DNA from: Sphingobium sp. WTD-1
GTDB taxonomy: Bacteria; Pseudomonadota; Alphaproteobacteria; Sphingomonadales; Sphingomonadaceae
NCBI RefSeq assembly: GCF_030128825.1
Contig: NZ_CP119127.1
Coordinates: forward strand, 1,612,001-1,676,000
Reading direction: 5' to 3'
Length of the DNA stretch: 64,000 bases
The translations under genes and the position numbers were made by a program. This document shows, piece by piece, positions 33,056-41,953 of this stretch. Within the stretch, counting starts at the first letter, position 1; the number at the start of each line of letters is the position of its first letter. A model generated the notes under the pieces. The model saw only the letters and a list, made by a program, of their open reading frames with translations, was not told where the DNA came from and made no database searches.

Positions 33056-33484
33056 ATGCGCGTCCGTCTCAACGTCTATTTTCCGCCCGAACTGGCCCGC
33101 CAGGTGAGCGAGCTGGCGATCCGCCGCCGCATCTCGCGCTCGGCTATCGTGGAAGCGGCCGTTACGTCCTGGATGTCGCCGGACGGCGCCGACCGGATGG
33201 AGGCCGCGTTCGCGCGGCGGCTCGACCGTCTCTCGCGCCAGGTTCAGCGGCTCGAACGCAACACCGGCCTCACCACCGAGGCGCTGGCGCTGTTCGTGCG
33301 TTTCTGGCTGGCGGTCACGCCACCGCTGCCCGACGAGGATCAGGCGGCGGCCCAGGTCAAGGGGCGCAAGCGCTATGAGGGTTTTGTCGAGACGCTCGGC
33401 CGGCGCTACGCCAGCGGCAAGAGCCTGCTCGATGAGATACCGGAGGATATTGCAGGTCGTGACGGCGGCTCAGCCGACACATGA
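33056..33484 (+). CDS. CopG-type ribbon-helix-helix transfer protein
   Basis: A 142-residue protein whose first 45 residues (MRVRLNVYFPPELARQVSELAIRRRISRSAIVEAAV in part) form a ribbon-helix-helix DNA-binding domain. A coiled-coil-like middle (RRLDRLSRQVQRLERNTGLTTEALALFVRFWL) and a polar tail follow. In P-type systems this position holds TraJ-like accessory proteins that bind oriT or regulate transfer. It is the last gene of the relaxase-traG operon, 228 bp before trbB. AGGAGG lies just before the ATG. Confidence 0.8.
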   Translation: MRVRLNVYFPPELARQVSELAIRRRISRSAIVEAAVTSWMSPDGADRMEAAFARRLDRLSRQVQRLERNTGLTTEALALFVRFWLAVTPPLPDEDQAAAQVKGRKRYEGFVETLGRRYASGKSLLDEIPEDIAGRDGGSADT

Positions 33485-33663
33485 CAGTGTGCGAACCAAT
33501 CGGGGCCGGCCATGCGCGACTCGGCCAGCTATGTTCGCGAAAATAGCGCGGGCGGAGAGCGGCGCCGAAAGTGTCCGACCGCAACGCGCACTTATCTACC
33601 GCCGTCACTACTACGCCCTGACATAGTTGTTGCCCCGCGCGATTTCCTGTCTCTCTTGATGTG

Positions 33664-33705
33664 CCCCTGACGCCGGGCGGCGGTTCGCCCGGCCCAATTC
33701 AGGGG
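33664..33705 (+). promoter_or_regulatory. Two-step hairpin covering the trbB ribosome site
   Basis: Outer arms CCCCTGA (33664-33670) and TCAGGGG (33699-33705) enclose inner arms GCCGGGCG (33672-33679) and CGCCCGGC (33686-33693), all perfect. The AGGGG at 33701-33705 is the apparent ribosome site for the TTG start of trbB at 33713, so folding would hide it. There is no T-tract for a terminator. Confidence 0.6.
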
Positions 33706-33712
33706 CCGTTCC

Positions 33713-34699
33713 TTGTCCGTCCAGTCGATCCGATCCGAAGCGAACATGCGCGGCGCGCGGATGCTGCGCACGGCGCTGGGGCCGTCGATCGCGGCCTGGC
33801 TCGACGATGCCGCCGTGATCGAGGTGATGCTGAACCCGGACGGCCGGCTGTGGGTCGACCGGCTGGGCGAAGGCATCGGCGACACCGGCATGATGCTCGG
33901 CGCGGCGGATGGCGAGCGCATCGTGCGCCTGGTCGCGCACCATGTCGGCGTCGAGGTCCATGCCCGGTCCCCGCGCGTCTCGGCCGAACTACCCGAAGGA
34001 GGGGAGCGGTTCGAGGGGCTGCTGCCGCCTGTCGTCGCCGCCCCGGCCTTCGCGATCCGCAAGCCGGCCGTCGCGGTGTTCACGCTGGGCGACTATGCCG
34101 CGGCCGGCATCATGTCGTCCGCCCAGGCGGACACGCTCCGGCAGGCTGTTTCGGCCCGCGCCAACATCCTCGTGGCGGGCGGCACCGGCAGCGGCAAGAC
34201 CACGCTGGTCAACGCGCTCCTGGCCGAGGTCGCAAAGACGACTGATCGCATCGTCCTGATCGAGGACACGCGCGAGCTTCAGTGCGCCGCGCCGAACCTT
34301 GTCGCCATGCGGACCAAGGATGGCGTCGTCTCGCTGTCCGATCTCGTGCGGTCCAGCCTGCGCCTGCGTCCCGACCGTATCCCCATCGGCGAGGTGCGCG
34401 GCGCGGAGGCCCTCGACCTCCTCAAGGCCTGGGGCACCGGGCACCCCGGCGGCATCGGCACCATCCACGCCGGGACCGCGATCGGCGCGCTGCGCCGCAT
34501 GGAGCAACTCATCCAGGAGGCCGTCGTCACGGTCCCCCGCGCGCTGCTGGCCGAGACCATCGACCTTATCGCCGTGCTGGTCCGCGACGGGCACGGCCGC
34601 CGTCTCGCCGAACTGGCCCGCGTCGAAGGGCTCGACGCCGCGACCGGCGACTACCGCCTCACGCCGCTCATCACCCCCCAGACCGGAGACCTGCCATGA
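33713..34699 (+). CDS. trbB: TrbB, conjugal transfer ATPase (VirB11-like)
   Basis: A 328-residue hexameric secretion ATPase, first gene of the trb cluster. It has [34 protein letters not shown], Walker [13 protein letters not shown] (about 155-166), the Asp box [10 protein letters not shown] and the Walker B-type region [33 protein letters not shown]. The TTG start follows AGGGG by seven bases; ATG at 33746 is the alternative. It overlaps trbC by 4 bp. The leader hairpin suggests translational control of the whole trb operon. Confidence 0.92.
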   Translation: MSVQSIRSEANMRGARMLRTALGPSIAAWLDDAAVIEVMLNPDGRLWVDRLGEGIGDTGMMLGAADGERIVRLVAHHVGVEVHARSPRVSAELPEGGERFEGLLPPVVAAPAFAIRKPAVAVFTLGDYAAAGIMSSAQADTLRQAVSARANILVAGGTGSGKTTLVNALLAEVAKTTDRIVLIEDTRELQCAAPNLVAMRTKDGVVSLSDLVRSSLRLRPDRIPIGEVRGAEALDLLKAWGTGHPGGIGTIHAGTAIGALRRMEQLIQEAVVTVPRALLAETIDLIAVLVRDGHGRRLAELARVEGLDAATGDYRLTPLITPQTGDLP

Positions 34700-35064
34700 C
34701 CAACGACGCCAAGCCCATCAGGACCATGAAGGGCCGCCTGCTCGGCGGCACCATGCTCGACCGCCTCGGCCATATCGGCATCACCGCCGCTGGCCTGCTC
34801 TACGCGATGCCCGCCCATGCGGGCGGATCGTCGATGCCGTGGGAAGCGCCGCTGCAAAGCATCCTCGAATCGATCGAGGGGCCGGTTGCCAAGATCATCG
34901 CGGTGATGATCATCATCGTGACCGGCCTGACCCTGGCCTTCGGCGATACGTCGGGCGGGGCGCGGCGAATGATCCAGATCGTGTTCGGCCTCAGTATCGC
35001 GTTCGCGGCCAGCTCCTTCTTTTTGAGCTTCTTCTCGTTCGGCGGCGGGGCGCTGATCGCATGA
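34696..35064 (+). CDS. trbC: TrbC, conjugal pilin (VirB2-like)
   Basis: A 122-residue pilin precursor. A long leader ends with a hydrophobic stretch and PAHAGGSSMPWEAPLQ, the likely cleavage region. Two membrane segments (about 64-83 and 95-115) flank a short polar loop with GDTSGGARRM, as in VirB2/TrbC. It probably is matured by the TraF peptidase at 26707. It is coupled by 4-bp overlaps to trbB and trbD. Confidence 0.9.
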   Translation: MTNDAKPIRTMKGRLLGGTMLDRLGHIGITAAGLLYAMPAHAGGSSMPWEAPLQSILESIEGPVAKIIAVMIIIVTGLTLAFGDTSGGARRMIQIVFGLSIAFAASSFFLSFFSFGGGALIA

Positions 35065-35342
35065 CGGGCGCGGCCGATCACGGCGAGCCCATCGCGGGCT
35101 ATTTCGCGCCGGTCCATCGGGCGCTGACCGAGCCGATATTGCTCGGTGGCGCCCCGCGTTCGCTCGCCATCGTCAATGGGACGTTGGCGGGCGCGATCGG
35201 CCTGGGCCTGCGCCTCTGGATCGCGGGCCTCGCCCTCTGGGCCATCGGTCACGCGCTCTCGGTCTGGGCGGCGCGGCGCGACCCGCAATTCGTGGACGTG
35301 GCCCGCCGCCACCTCCGCTATCCGACGTGGATGCGGCCATGA
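35061..35342 (+). CDS. trbD: TrbD (VirB3-like)
   Basis: A 93-residue inner-membrane protein with a charged N-terminus (GYFAPVHRALTEPILLGGAPRSLAIVNG), one or two membrane segments (about 38-65) and the typical end DPQFVDVARRHLRYPTWMRP. It is the VirB3 counterpart and works with TrbE. Overlaps of 4 bp join it to trbC and trbE. Confidence 0.9.
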   Translation: MTGAADHGEPIAGYFAPVHRALTEPILLGGAPRSLAIVNGTLAGAIGLGLRLWIAGLALWAIGHALSVWAARRDPQFVDVARRHLRYPTWMRP

Positions 35343-37786
35343 TGAGCCTGCGCGAATACAGGAACCACGCCGCGCATCTGGCCGACTTCCTGCCCTGGGC
35401 CGCGTTGGTCGGCGAGGGCGTCGTTCTGAATAAGGACGGGAGTTTCCAGAGGACGGCGAAGTTTCGCGGCCCCGATCTTGACAGCGCGACGCCGGCCGAG
35501 CTGGTCGCCACCACCGCGCGGCTCAACAATGCGCTGCGCCGGCTGGGCTCGGGCTGGGCGATCTTCGTCGAGGCGCAGCGCACGCCCGCGCTCGACTACC
35601 CGGAATCCGATTTCCCCGATCCCGTCTCGGCGCTGGTCGACATGGAACGCCGGGAGCAGTTCCGCGAGGAAGGCGCGCATTTCGAGAGCGGCTATTATCT
35701 GACGCTGCTCTGGATGCCCCCGGCCGAGGACGCCGCCCGCGCCGAAACCTGGCTCTATGAAGGCCGTTCCGGCACGGGCGTCGATCCGTGGGAGTTGCTC
35801 AAGGGCTTCACCGACCGCGGCGATCGCGTTCTCAATCTGGTCGAGGGCTTCGTGCCCGAGGTCCGCTGGCTCGATGACGCCGAGACGCTGACCTGGCTGC
35901 ACAGCACGATCTCGACCCGTCGCCAGCGCGTGCGCGTGCCCGAGACGCCGATGCACCTCGATGCGCTGCTCGCCGACGAGCCGCTGACCGGCGGGCTCGA
36001 ACCCCGTCTGGGCGACCATCATCTCCGCACGCTCACCATCACCGGATTCCCCAGCGTCACCTTTCCCGGCCTGCTCGACGAGCTGAACCGGCTCGCTTTC
36101 GAGTATCGCTGGTCGACGCGGGCGATCATGCTGGACAAGACCGATGCGACGAAGCTGCTGACCCGCATCCGCCGCCAGTGGTTCGCCAAGCGCAAGAGCG
36201 TCGCGGCGATCCTCAAGGAAGTCATGACCAACGAGGCATCGACGCTGCTCGACAGCGACGCCTCCAACAAAGCCCTGGACGCCGACACCGCCCTGCAGGA
36301 GCTGGGCGCCGACTATGCCGGCATGGCCTATGTCACCGCCACGGTGACGGTGTGGGATCGCGATCCCGCGATTGCCGCCGAGAAGCTGCGGCTGGCCGAG
36401 AAGATCATCCAGGGCCGCGACTTCACGGTGATCCCCGAGGGGATGAACGCCATAGAAGCGTGGCTCGGCTCACTTCCGGGCCACACCTACGCCAACGTCC
36501 GCCAGCCCCCGGTCTCCACCCTCAATCTCGCCCACCTGATCCCCCTGTCAGCGGTATGGGCGGGGCCGGAACGGGACGAGCATTTCGGACAGCCCCCTTT
36601 GCTCTACGCGAGGACCGAAGGCTCGACCCCGTTCCGGTTTTCCCTCCACGTCGGCGATGTCGGCCACACCCTGATCGTCGGGCCGACCGGCTCGGGCAAG
36701 TCGGTGCTGCTCGCGCTGATGGCGATGCAGTTCCGCCGCTATGCGGGGGCGCAGGTCTTCGCGTTCGACTTTGGCGGCAGCATCCGCGCCGCCGCGCTCG
36801 GCATGGGCGGCGACTGGCAGGATTTGGGCGGAATGCTCGCCGACGAGGCCGGCGATGGTGTCCAGCTTCAGCCGCTCGCCCGGATCGACGATCCGGCCGA
36901 GCGCGCCTGGGCCGCCGAATGGCTGGCCGCGATCCTCGCCAGCGAGAACGTCACCGTCGATCCGCAGGCGAAGGACCATCTCTGGTCGGCGCTGACCTCG
37001 CTCGCCACCGCGCCGGTCGCGGAACGCACCCTGACCGGGCTCGCCGTTCTCCTCCAGAGCCAGCAGCTCAAGCAGGCATTGGCGCCGTGGTGCGTGGGTG
37101 GCGCCTGGGGCCGACTGCTCGACGCCGAGAGCGAACGGCTCGGCGACGCGGCGATCCAGGCGTTCGAGACCGAAGGATTGATGGAAAGCGGCGCGGCGCC
37201 GGCCGTGCTCTCTTATCTGTTCCACCGCGTCGCCGGCCGGCTCGACGGCAGCCCCACGCTCGTCATCATCGACGAAGGCTGGCTGGCGCTGGGATCGCCG
37301 GCCTTCGCCAAACAGCTATCGGAATGGCTGGTGACGCTGCGCAAGAAGAATGCGAGCGTCATCTTCGCCACCCAGTCGCTCGCCCAGATCGAGGGCAGCC
37401 CGATCGCGCCCGCCATCGTCGAGAGCTGCCCGACGCGCATCCTCCTGCCCAACGAGCGCGCGGCCGAGCCGCAGATCGCGGTGATCTACGAGCGGTTCGG
37501 GCTCAACGCGCGGCAGATCGAAATCCTCAGCCGGGCGACGCCCAAGCGCGATTATTACTGCCAGTCGCGGCGCGGCAACCGCCTGTTCGAGCTGGGGCTG
37601 GGTGAGGTCGCGCTGGCCTTCGCCGCCTCCTCCTCCAAGACAGACCAGCTCGCCATCGCCGGGATCATCGAAACCCACGGCGTAGACGCCTTTGCCGCCG
37701 AATGGCTGCGGCATCGCGGCTGCGCCTGGGCCGTCGAGCTTCTTCCTGAAGCCCATCGCCACCCCCACCAGGAGTTGCCCCTATGA
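35339..37786 (+). CDS. trbE: TrbE, conjugal transfer ATPase (VirB4-like)
   Basis: An 815-residue ATPase that energises pilus assembly and DNA transfer. The VirB4 N-terminal domain covers about 1-400; Walker A is IVGPTGSGKSVLL (about 444-456), Walker B LVIIDEGWLALGSP (about 640-653), then VIFATQSLAQIEGSP. Length is normal for the family. The ATG at 35339 overlaps the trbD stop; a second ATG follows at once. The stop overlaps trbJ by 4 bp. Confidence 0.94.
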   Translation: MMSLREYRNHAAHLADFLPWAALVGEGVVLNKDGSFQRTAKFRGPDLDSATPAELVATTARLNNALRRLGSGWAIFVEAQRTPALDYPESDFPDPVSALVDMERREQFREEGAHFESGYYLTLLWMPPAEDAARAETWLYEGRSGTGVDPWELLKGFTDRGDRVLNLVEGFVPEVRWLDDAETLTWLHSTISTRRQRVRVPETPMHLDALLADEPLTGGLEPRLGDHHLRTLTITGFPSVTFPGLLDELNRLAFEYRWSTRAIMLDKTDATKLLTRIRRQWFAKRKSVAAILKEVMTNEASTLLDSDASNKALDADTALQELGADYAGMAYVTATVTVWDRDPAIAAEKLRLAEKIIQGRDFTVIPEGMNAIEAWLGSLPGHTYANVRQPPVSTLNLAHLIPLSAVWAGPERDEHFGQPPLLYARTEGSTPFRFSLHVGDVGHTLIVGPTGSGKSVLLALMAMQFRRYAGAQVFAFDFGGSIRAAALGMGGDWQDLGGMLADEAGDGVQLQPLARIDDPAERAWAAEWLAAILASENVTVDPQAKDHLWSALTSLATAPVAERTLTGLAVLLQSQQLKQALAPWCVGGAWGRLLDAESERLGDAAIQAFETEGLMESGAAPAVLSYLFHRVAGRLDGSPTLVIIDEGWLALGSPAFAKQLSEWLVTLRKKNASVIFATQSLAQIEGSPIAPAIVESCPTRILLPNERAAEPQIAVIYERFGLNARQIEILSRATPKRDYYCQSRRGNRLFELGLGEVALAFAASSSKTDQLAIAGIIETHGVDAFAAEWLRHRGCAWAVELLPEAHRHPHQELPL

Positions 37787-38502
37787 AGTCCACCATCCTG
37801 CGCCGCGCCCTTACGGCCGGCGTTCTCGCCACGTCGAGCATCATCGGCATCACCGCGTCCGCACCAGCGCACGCGCAGTTCGGCGGGATTGTCTATGATC
37901 CCACCAACTACGCGCAGAACGTGCTGACCGCCGCCCGGTCGCTGCAACAGATCAACAACCAGATTCAGCAAATCCAGCAGCAGGCGACCAGCCTCATCAA
38001 CGAGGCGCGCAATCTCGCTTCGCTGCCGCTCTCGACGGTCGACACGCTCCAGCAGCAGGTCCGGCAGACGCAGCAGCTGCTCGGACAGGCCCAGCGCATC
38101 GCCTACGATGTTCGGAACATCCAGCAGGCGTTCGAGGGCCGCTACAAGGGAACCGCGCTCACCGGCACCAACGCGCAGATGATCGCCAACGCCAATGCGC
38201 GCTGGGAGGACAGCGTCGGCGCGTTCCAGGACGCCTTGCAGGTGCAGGCGGGCGTGGTCGGCAATATCGACGACGCCCGCACCACGATGAACAGCCTGGT
38301 CACGGCCAGCCAGTCCGCGACCGGCGCGCTCCAGGCGGCGCAGGCGGGCAACCAGCTTCTCGCCCTGCAATCGCAGCAGCTCGCCGACCTCACCGCCGCC
38401 GTCGCCGCGCAAGGCCGGGCGCAGTCGCTCGACGCCGCGCGACAGGCCGCGATCGAGGCGGAAGGGCGCGAACGCTTCCGCCGCTTCTTCGGCCGCAACT
38501 GA
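37783..38502 (+). CDS. trbJ: TrbJ (VirB5-like)
   Basis: A 239-residue periplasmic protein with a signal peptide (MKSTILRRALTAGVLATS, cleavage after PAHA near residue 31), FGGIVYDPTNYAQNVLTAARSL, then Gln-rich coiled coil (about 45-110) and a second helical region ending RERFRRFFGRN. TrbJ is a minor pilus component in mating-pair formation. It follows trbE with a 4-bp overlap. Confidence 0.92.
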   Translation: MKSTILRRALTAGVLATSSIIGITASAPAHAQFGGIVYDPTNYAQNVLTAARSLQQINNQIQQIQQQATSLINEARNLASLPLSTVDTLQQQVRQTQQLLGQAQRIAYDVRNIQQAFEGRYKGTALTGTNAQMIANANARWEDSVGAFQDALQVQAGVVGNIDDARTTMNSLVTASQSATGALQAAQAGNQLLALQSQQLADLTAAVAAQGRAQSLDAARQAAIEAEGRERFRRFFGRN

Positions 38503-38517
38503 CGGGGAGCCCTGCCA

Positions 38518-38907
38518 ATGTCCCGCAACGCCAAGATCGCCGGTGTCGCAGCGCTCGGCGGCATCATGCTGGCCGTCGCGCTTGCTGGCTTGCGTGAACC
38601 GAACGACCCGCCCCTCGGCGCGGTCCTTCCTACCATTGAGCAGGGAGAGCAACAGAAGCGGCTGACGCGCGAACTGGAGCGTTGCGCTTCGCTCACCATG
38701 CCGGATTCCGGGTGCGAGCAGGCATGGGCGGCGAACCGCCGCCGCTTCTTCGGAAAGGATAGCGACGCGCCCGCGACGGCCGGGAATGCATCGCTCCCCG
38801 CCGCCTACAATAGCGCGGGCAGCGATGGCAGCCGGGCGAACGAGGCTATCCGGCCGGAGCTGCCCGGCAACTTTGTCGCCGATCAGGCCGGGAGCACCGC
38901 GCCATGA
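38518..38907 (+). CDS. TrbK-alt, putative entry-exclusion protein
   Basis: A 129-residue protein with one N-terminal membrane segment (about 7-24) and a short periplasmic domain with ELERCASLTMPDSGCEQAWAANRRRFFG: two cysteines and an RRRFFG end, the TrbK-alt pattern. Such proteins sit between trbJ and trbL and are thought to prevent redundant entry of the same element. The C-terminal 40 residues are Ala/Ser-rich. A second protein with the same Cys and FFG pattern is at 43453. It overlaps trbL by 4 bp. Confidence 0.8.
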   Translation: MSRNAKIAGVAALGGIMLAVALAGLREPNDPPLGAVLPTIEQGEQQKRLTRELERCASLTMPDSGCEQAWAANRRRFFGKDSDAPATAGNASLPAAYNSAGSDGSRANEAIRPELPGNFVADQAGSTAP

Positions 38908-40244
38908 GCGATACCGGCATCGTCGATACCTTCCTCGACACCTTCTCCACCTACATCGATTCCGGCTTCGGCCTGCTTGGCGGCGAGGTCGGCTTCCTAT
39001 CGTCGACGCTGATCGCGATCGACGTGACCATCGCCGGGCTATTCTGGGCCTGGGGCGCCGACGAGGACGTGATCCAGCGGCTGGTCAGGAAAACCCTCTA
39101 TATCGGCGCCTTCGCCTTCATCATCGGCAATTTCCAGTCGCTTGCGACGATCGTGTTCGAGAGCTTCGCCGGGCTGGGCCTCAAAGCGAGCGGCGGCACG
39201 CTGACAATCGGCGAGTTCATGAAGCCGAGCACCATTGCCGCCAAAGGGCTGGATGCGGCGCAGCCGCTGATCGACGCGGCCGAGGCGTTCAGCAGCCTGT
39301 GGGCGGTATTCGCGAATCTCGCGATCATCGTCGTGCTGCTGCTGTCCTACCTGATCGTCATCCTCGCCTTCTTCTTCATGGCCGGGCAGGTCTTCGTGAC
39401 GCTGATCGAGTTCAAGCTGGTGACGCTGGCCGGGTTCGTCCTGCTCCCGTTCGCCTTCTGGAACCGCACCTCGTTCATGGCCGAAAAGGTGCTGGGGCAT
39501 ATCGTCTCCAGCGGGATCAAGGTGCTCGTGCTCGCCGTCATCATCGGGATCGGCACGACCTTGTTCAGCACGTTCACGGTCACGATCGGACCCGAGCCCA
39601 ACGCGCGGCAGGTTCTGGGAATCGCGCTCGGCGCGCTGTCGCTGCTCGGCCTGTCGATCTTCGGCCCCGGCATCGCCAACGGCATCGTCTCGGGCGGCCC
39701 GCAGCTCGGCGCGGGCGCAGCGGCCGGAACCGTGCTGGCGGCAGGCGGCGCGCTGGTCGGTGGCGCAGCCGCCGCGAAGCTGGGCCTGGGCGCTGCCGCC
39801 TCGACCATAGGCGCGACCGGCCGGATGACCGGCGCCGCCGCACGAGGCGGCGCGCGCATGGCTGGCGGCGCAGCGGGCGCTTACAGCGTCGGCTCGTTCG
39901 GCAGGAGCGGCGCGGGCGCGGTGGCGGGCGGCATGGCCGCTGTCGGACAGAAGGCGGCGAGTGGCGCTGCCAGTGCCGCGTTCTCGCCGCTGCGCCGGAT
40001 GGCCGGAAAAGCCGGCGCATCCATGAAGGATAACTTCCGCACGGGCGCCCGCGCCGGCCTCGGTGCTGCGCCCGCATCGGGAAGCTCCGCGCCCGCAGCC
40101 CCGGCTTCCGCTCAGCCCGCATGGGCCTTGGCCATGAAGAACCGCCAGTCCGCCAGTCACGGCGCGACCGTGCTCGCCCACACGATGAAGGCCGGCGACA
40201 GCCACGGCGGCGGCGCCGGTCCCGACGTCAAGGAAAGGGAATGA
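38904..40244 (+). CDS. trbL: TrbL (VirB6-like)
   Basis: A 446-residue polytopic inner-membrane protein, the channel component. Five or six membrane segments lie in the first 270 residues (GFLSSTLIAIDVTIAGLFWAWG, TLAGFVLLPFAFWNRTSFMAEKVLG). The remainder is a Gly/Ala-rich low-complexity tail, usual for TrbL. It overlaps trbK-alt and ends 6 bp before trbF. Confidence 0.92.
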   Translation: MSDTGIVDTFLDTFSTYIDSGFGLLGGEVGFLSSTLIAIDVTIAGLFWAWGADEDVIQRLVRKTLYIGAFAFIIGNFQSLATIVFESFAGLGLKASGGTLTIGEFMKPSTIAAKGLDAAQPLIDAAEAFSSLWAVFANLAIIVVLLLSYLIVILAFFFMAGQVFVTLIEFKLVTLAGFVLLPFAFWNRTSFMAEKVLGHIVSSGIKVLVLAVIIGIGTTLFSTFTVTIGPEPNARQVLGIALGALSLLGLSIFGPGIANGIVSGGPQLGAGAAAGTVLAAGGALVGGAAAAKLGLGAAASTIGATGRMTGAAARGGARMAGGAAGAYSVGSFGRSGAGAVAGGMAAVGQKAASGAASAAFSPLRRMAGKAGASMKDNFRTGARAGLGAAPASGSSAPAAPASAQPAWALAMKNRQSASHGATVLAHTMKAGDSHGGGAGPDVKERE

Positions 40245-40250
40245 TCCGAA

Positions 40251-40934
40251 ATGTTCCGACGACCCACCATCCGCTACGGCGAGACCCCCGAGCCCGCCAC
40301 GCCCTATCAGCGCGCAGCGCAGGTCTGGGACGACCGCATCGGCTCCGCCCGCGTGCAGGCCAGGAACTGGCGCCTCGCCTTCTTCGGCGCGCTTGCCTTG
40401 TCGGGCGGGCTCACCGCCGGCCTCGTCTGGCAATCCGCCCGCGGCCACATCGTTCCCTGGGTGGTCGAGGTCGATCGGCTGGGTGAAGCGCAGGCGGTCG
40501 CCCCGGCCGAAGCCGGCTACCGCCCGACCGACCCGCAGATCGCGTTCCATCTCGCCCGCTTCATCGAGCAGGTCAGAGCGATCCCGGCCGATCCGGTTAT
40601 CGTCCGCCAGAACTGGCTGCGCGCCTACGACTTCACGACCGATCGGGGAGCGGTGGCGCTCAACGACTACGCCCGCGCCAACGACCCCTTCGCCAATGTC
40701 GGCCGGGTGCAGGTCGCGGTGGACGTGTCGAGCGTGATCCGGGCATCGCCCGACAGCTTCCGCGTGGCCTGGATCGAGCGGCGCTATCAGGACGGTAGCC
40801 TCGCCGCCACCGAACGCTGGTCCGCGATCCTCACCGTCGTCGTGCAGCCGCCGCGCACGCCCGACGCCCTGCGCAAGAACCCGCTCGGCGTCTTCGTCAA
40901 CGCTTTGAATTGGTCAAGGGAGCTGTCGCAATGA
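40251..40934 (+). CDS. trbF: TrbF (VirB8-like)
   Basis: A 227-residue inner-membrane protein: cytoplasmic N-terminus with TPYQRAAQVWDDRIGSARVQARNWR, one membrane segment (about 42-62), and a periplasmic NTF2-like domain with FIEQVRAIPADPVIVRQNW and WIERRYQDGSLAATERWSAILTVVVQPP. It nucleates assembly of the secretion core. The stop overlaps trbG by 4 bp. Confidence 0.93.
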   Translation: MFRRPTIRYGETPEPATPYQRAAQVWDDRIGSARVQARNWRLAFFGALALSGGLTAGLVWQSARGHIVPWVVEVDRLGEAQAVAPAEAGYRPTDPQIAFHLARFIEQVRAIPADPVIVRQNWLRAYDFTTDRGAVALNDYARANDPFANVGRVQVAVDVSSVIRASPDSFRVAWIERRYQDGSLAATERWSAILTVVVQPPRTPDALRKNPLGVFVNALNWSRELSQ

Positions 40935-41953
40935 CGCACACGCCATTTCGCCGTTCCGCCTCGGCGGTCCTGCTTGTCTCCGCCACCGCGCTCGCCGGCT
41001 GCGCCACCACATCGGCGAAGCCGCCCTCCATAGCCTACGACGATCCGCCGCGCGAGATCGCGGCGACGCCGGCCGCGGAACCGCCGCGCCCCGTCGAGGT
41101 GGTGACGATCCCCGAACCTCTGCCGCTCCCCGGCCAATTGAAGCCGGTCGCGGCCGGAGCGGCGACTTCCGAGCCCGCCGATCCGCGCCGCCGCGTCGGG
41201 GCAGCCAACGCCGCCGCGCGCATCCAGCCCACCCGCGACGGCTATGTGAACGCGATCCAGCAATATCCATGGACCGAAGGTGCGCTCTATCAGGTCTATG
41301 CCGCGCCCGGACAGGTGACGGACATCGCCTTGCAGGAAGGCGAGCAGCTCGTGGGGCCGGGGCCGGTCGCGGCCGGCGATACGGTCAGGTGGATCATCGG
41401 CGACACGGTGAGCGGCAGCGGCGCGACGGCGCGCGTGCATATCCTCGTGAAGCCGACGCGGCCCGACCTTTTCACGAACCTCATCATCAACACTTCCCGG
41501 CGCACCTATCATCTGGAGCTGCGCGCGACGGCTTCGACCTACATGGCGTCGGTATCGTGGACCTATCCGCAGGACGCGCTGATCGCCTTGCGCGGGGCCA
41601 ACGCCGCCGCGGCATCCGCCGCCCCTGTGGCGAGCGGACTCGACCTCGCCGCGCTCAATTTCCGCTACCGGATCGAGGGCGACCGCGTGGCCTGGCGTCC
41701 GGCCCGTGCGTTCGACGACGGCCGGCAGGTGTTCGTCGAGTTTCCGGCCGGGATCTCGCAGGGCGAGATGCCGCCGCTGTTCGTGACCGGCCTGGCCGAC
41801 GACGCCGAGCTGGTCAATTACCGCGTGCAGGGCCGCTACATGGTGGTGGACCGGCTGTTCACCGCCGCCGAGCTGCGCCTGGGCGACCGGCGCAGCGAGC
41901 GGCGCGTGCGGATCGTGCGCGACGGCGCGGAACCGCGCCGCAGGGGGCGGTGA
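40931..41953 (+). CDS. trbG: TrbG (VirB9-like), lipoprotein-type signal
   Basis: A 340-residue outer-membrane core protein. The N-terminus has a lipobox (ATALAGC, Cys24), unusual for VirB9 itself but common in TrbG. The middle includes YPWTEGALYQVYAAPGQVTDIALQEGE and WIIGDTVSGSG, and the C-terminal domain FRYRIEGDRVAWRPARAFDDG and LVNYRVQGRYMVVDRLFTAAELRLG. It overlaps trbI by 1 bp. Confidence 0.93.
   Translation: MTHTPFRRSASAVLLVSATALAGCATTSAKPPSIAYDDPPREIAATPAAEPPRPVEVVTIPEPLPLPGQLKPVAAGAATSEPADPRRRVGAANAAARIQPTRDGYVNAIQQYPWTEGALYQVYAAPGQVTDIALQEGEQLVGPGPVAAGDTVRWIIGDTVSGSGATARVHILVKPTRPDLFTNLIINTSRRTYHLELRATASTYMASVSWTYPQDALIALRGANAAAASAAPVASGLDLAALNFRYRIEGDRVAWRPARAFDDGRQVFVEFPAGISQGEMPPLFVTGLADDAELVNYRVQGRYMVVDRLFTAAELRLGDRRSERRVRIVRDGAEPRRRGR

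Noticed and set aside
31720..33378. 552-codon frame overlapping traG
   Set aside because: Arg-rich out-of-phase reading of traG, whose Walker motifs are in the other frame.
36178..37605. 475-codon frame overlapping trbE
   Set aside because: Out-of-phase shadow of the VirB4-type ATPase gene.
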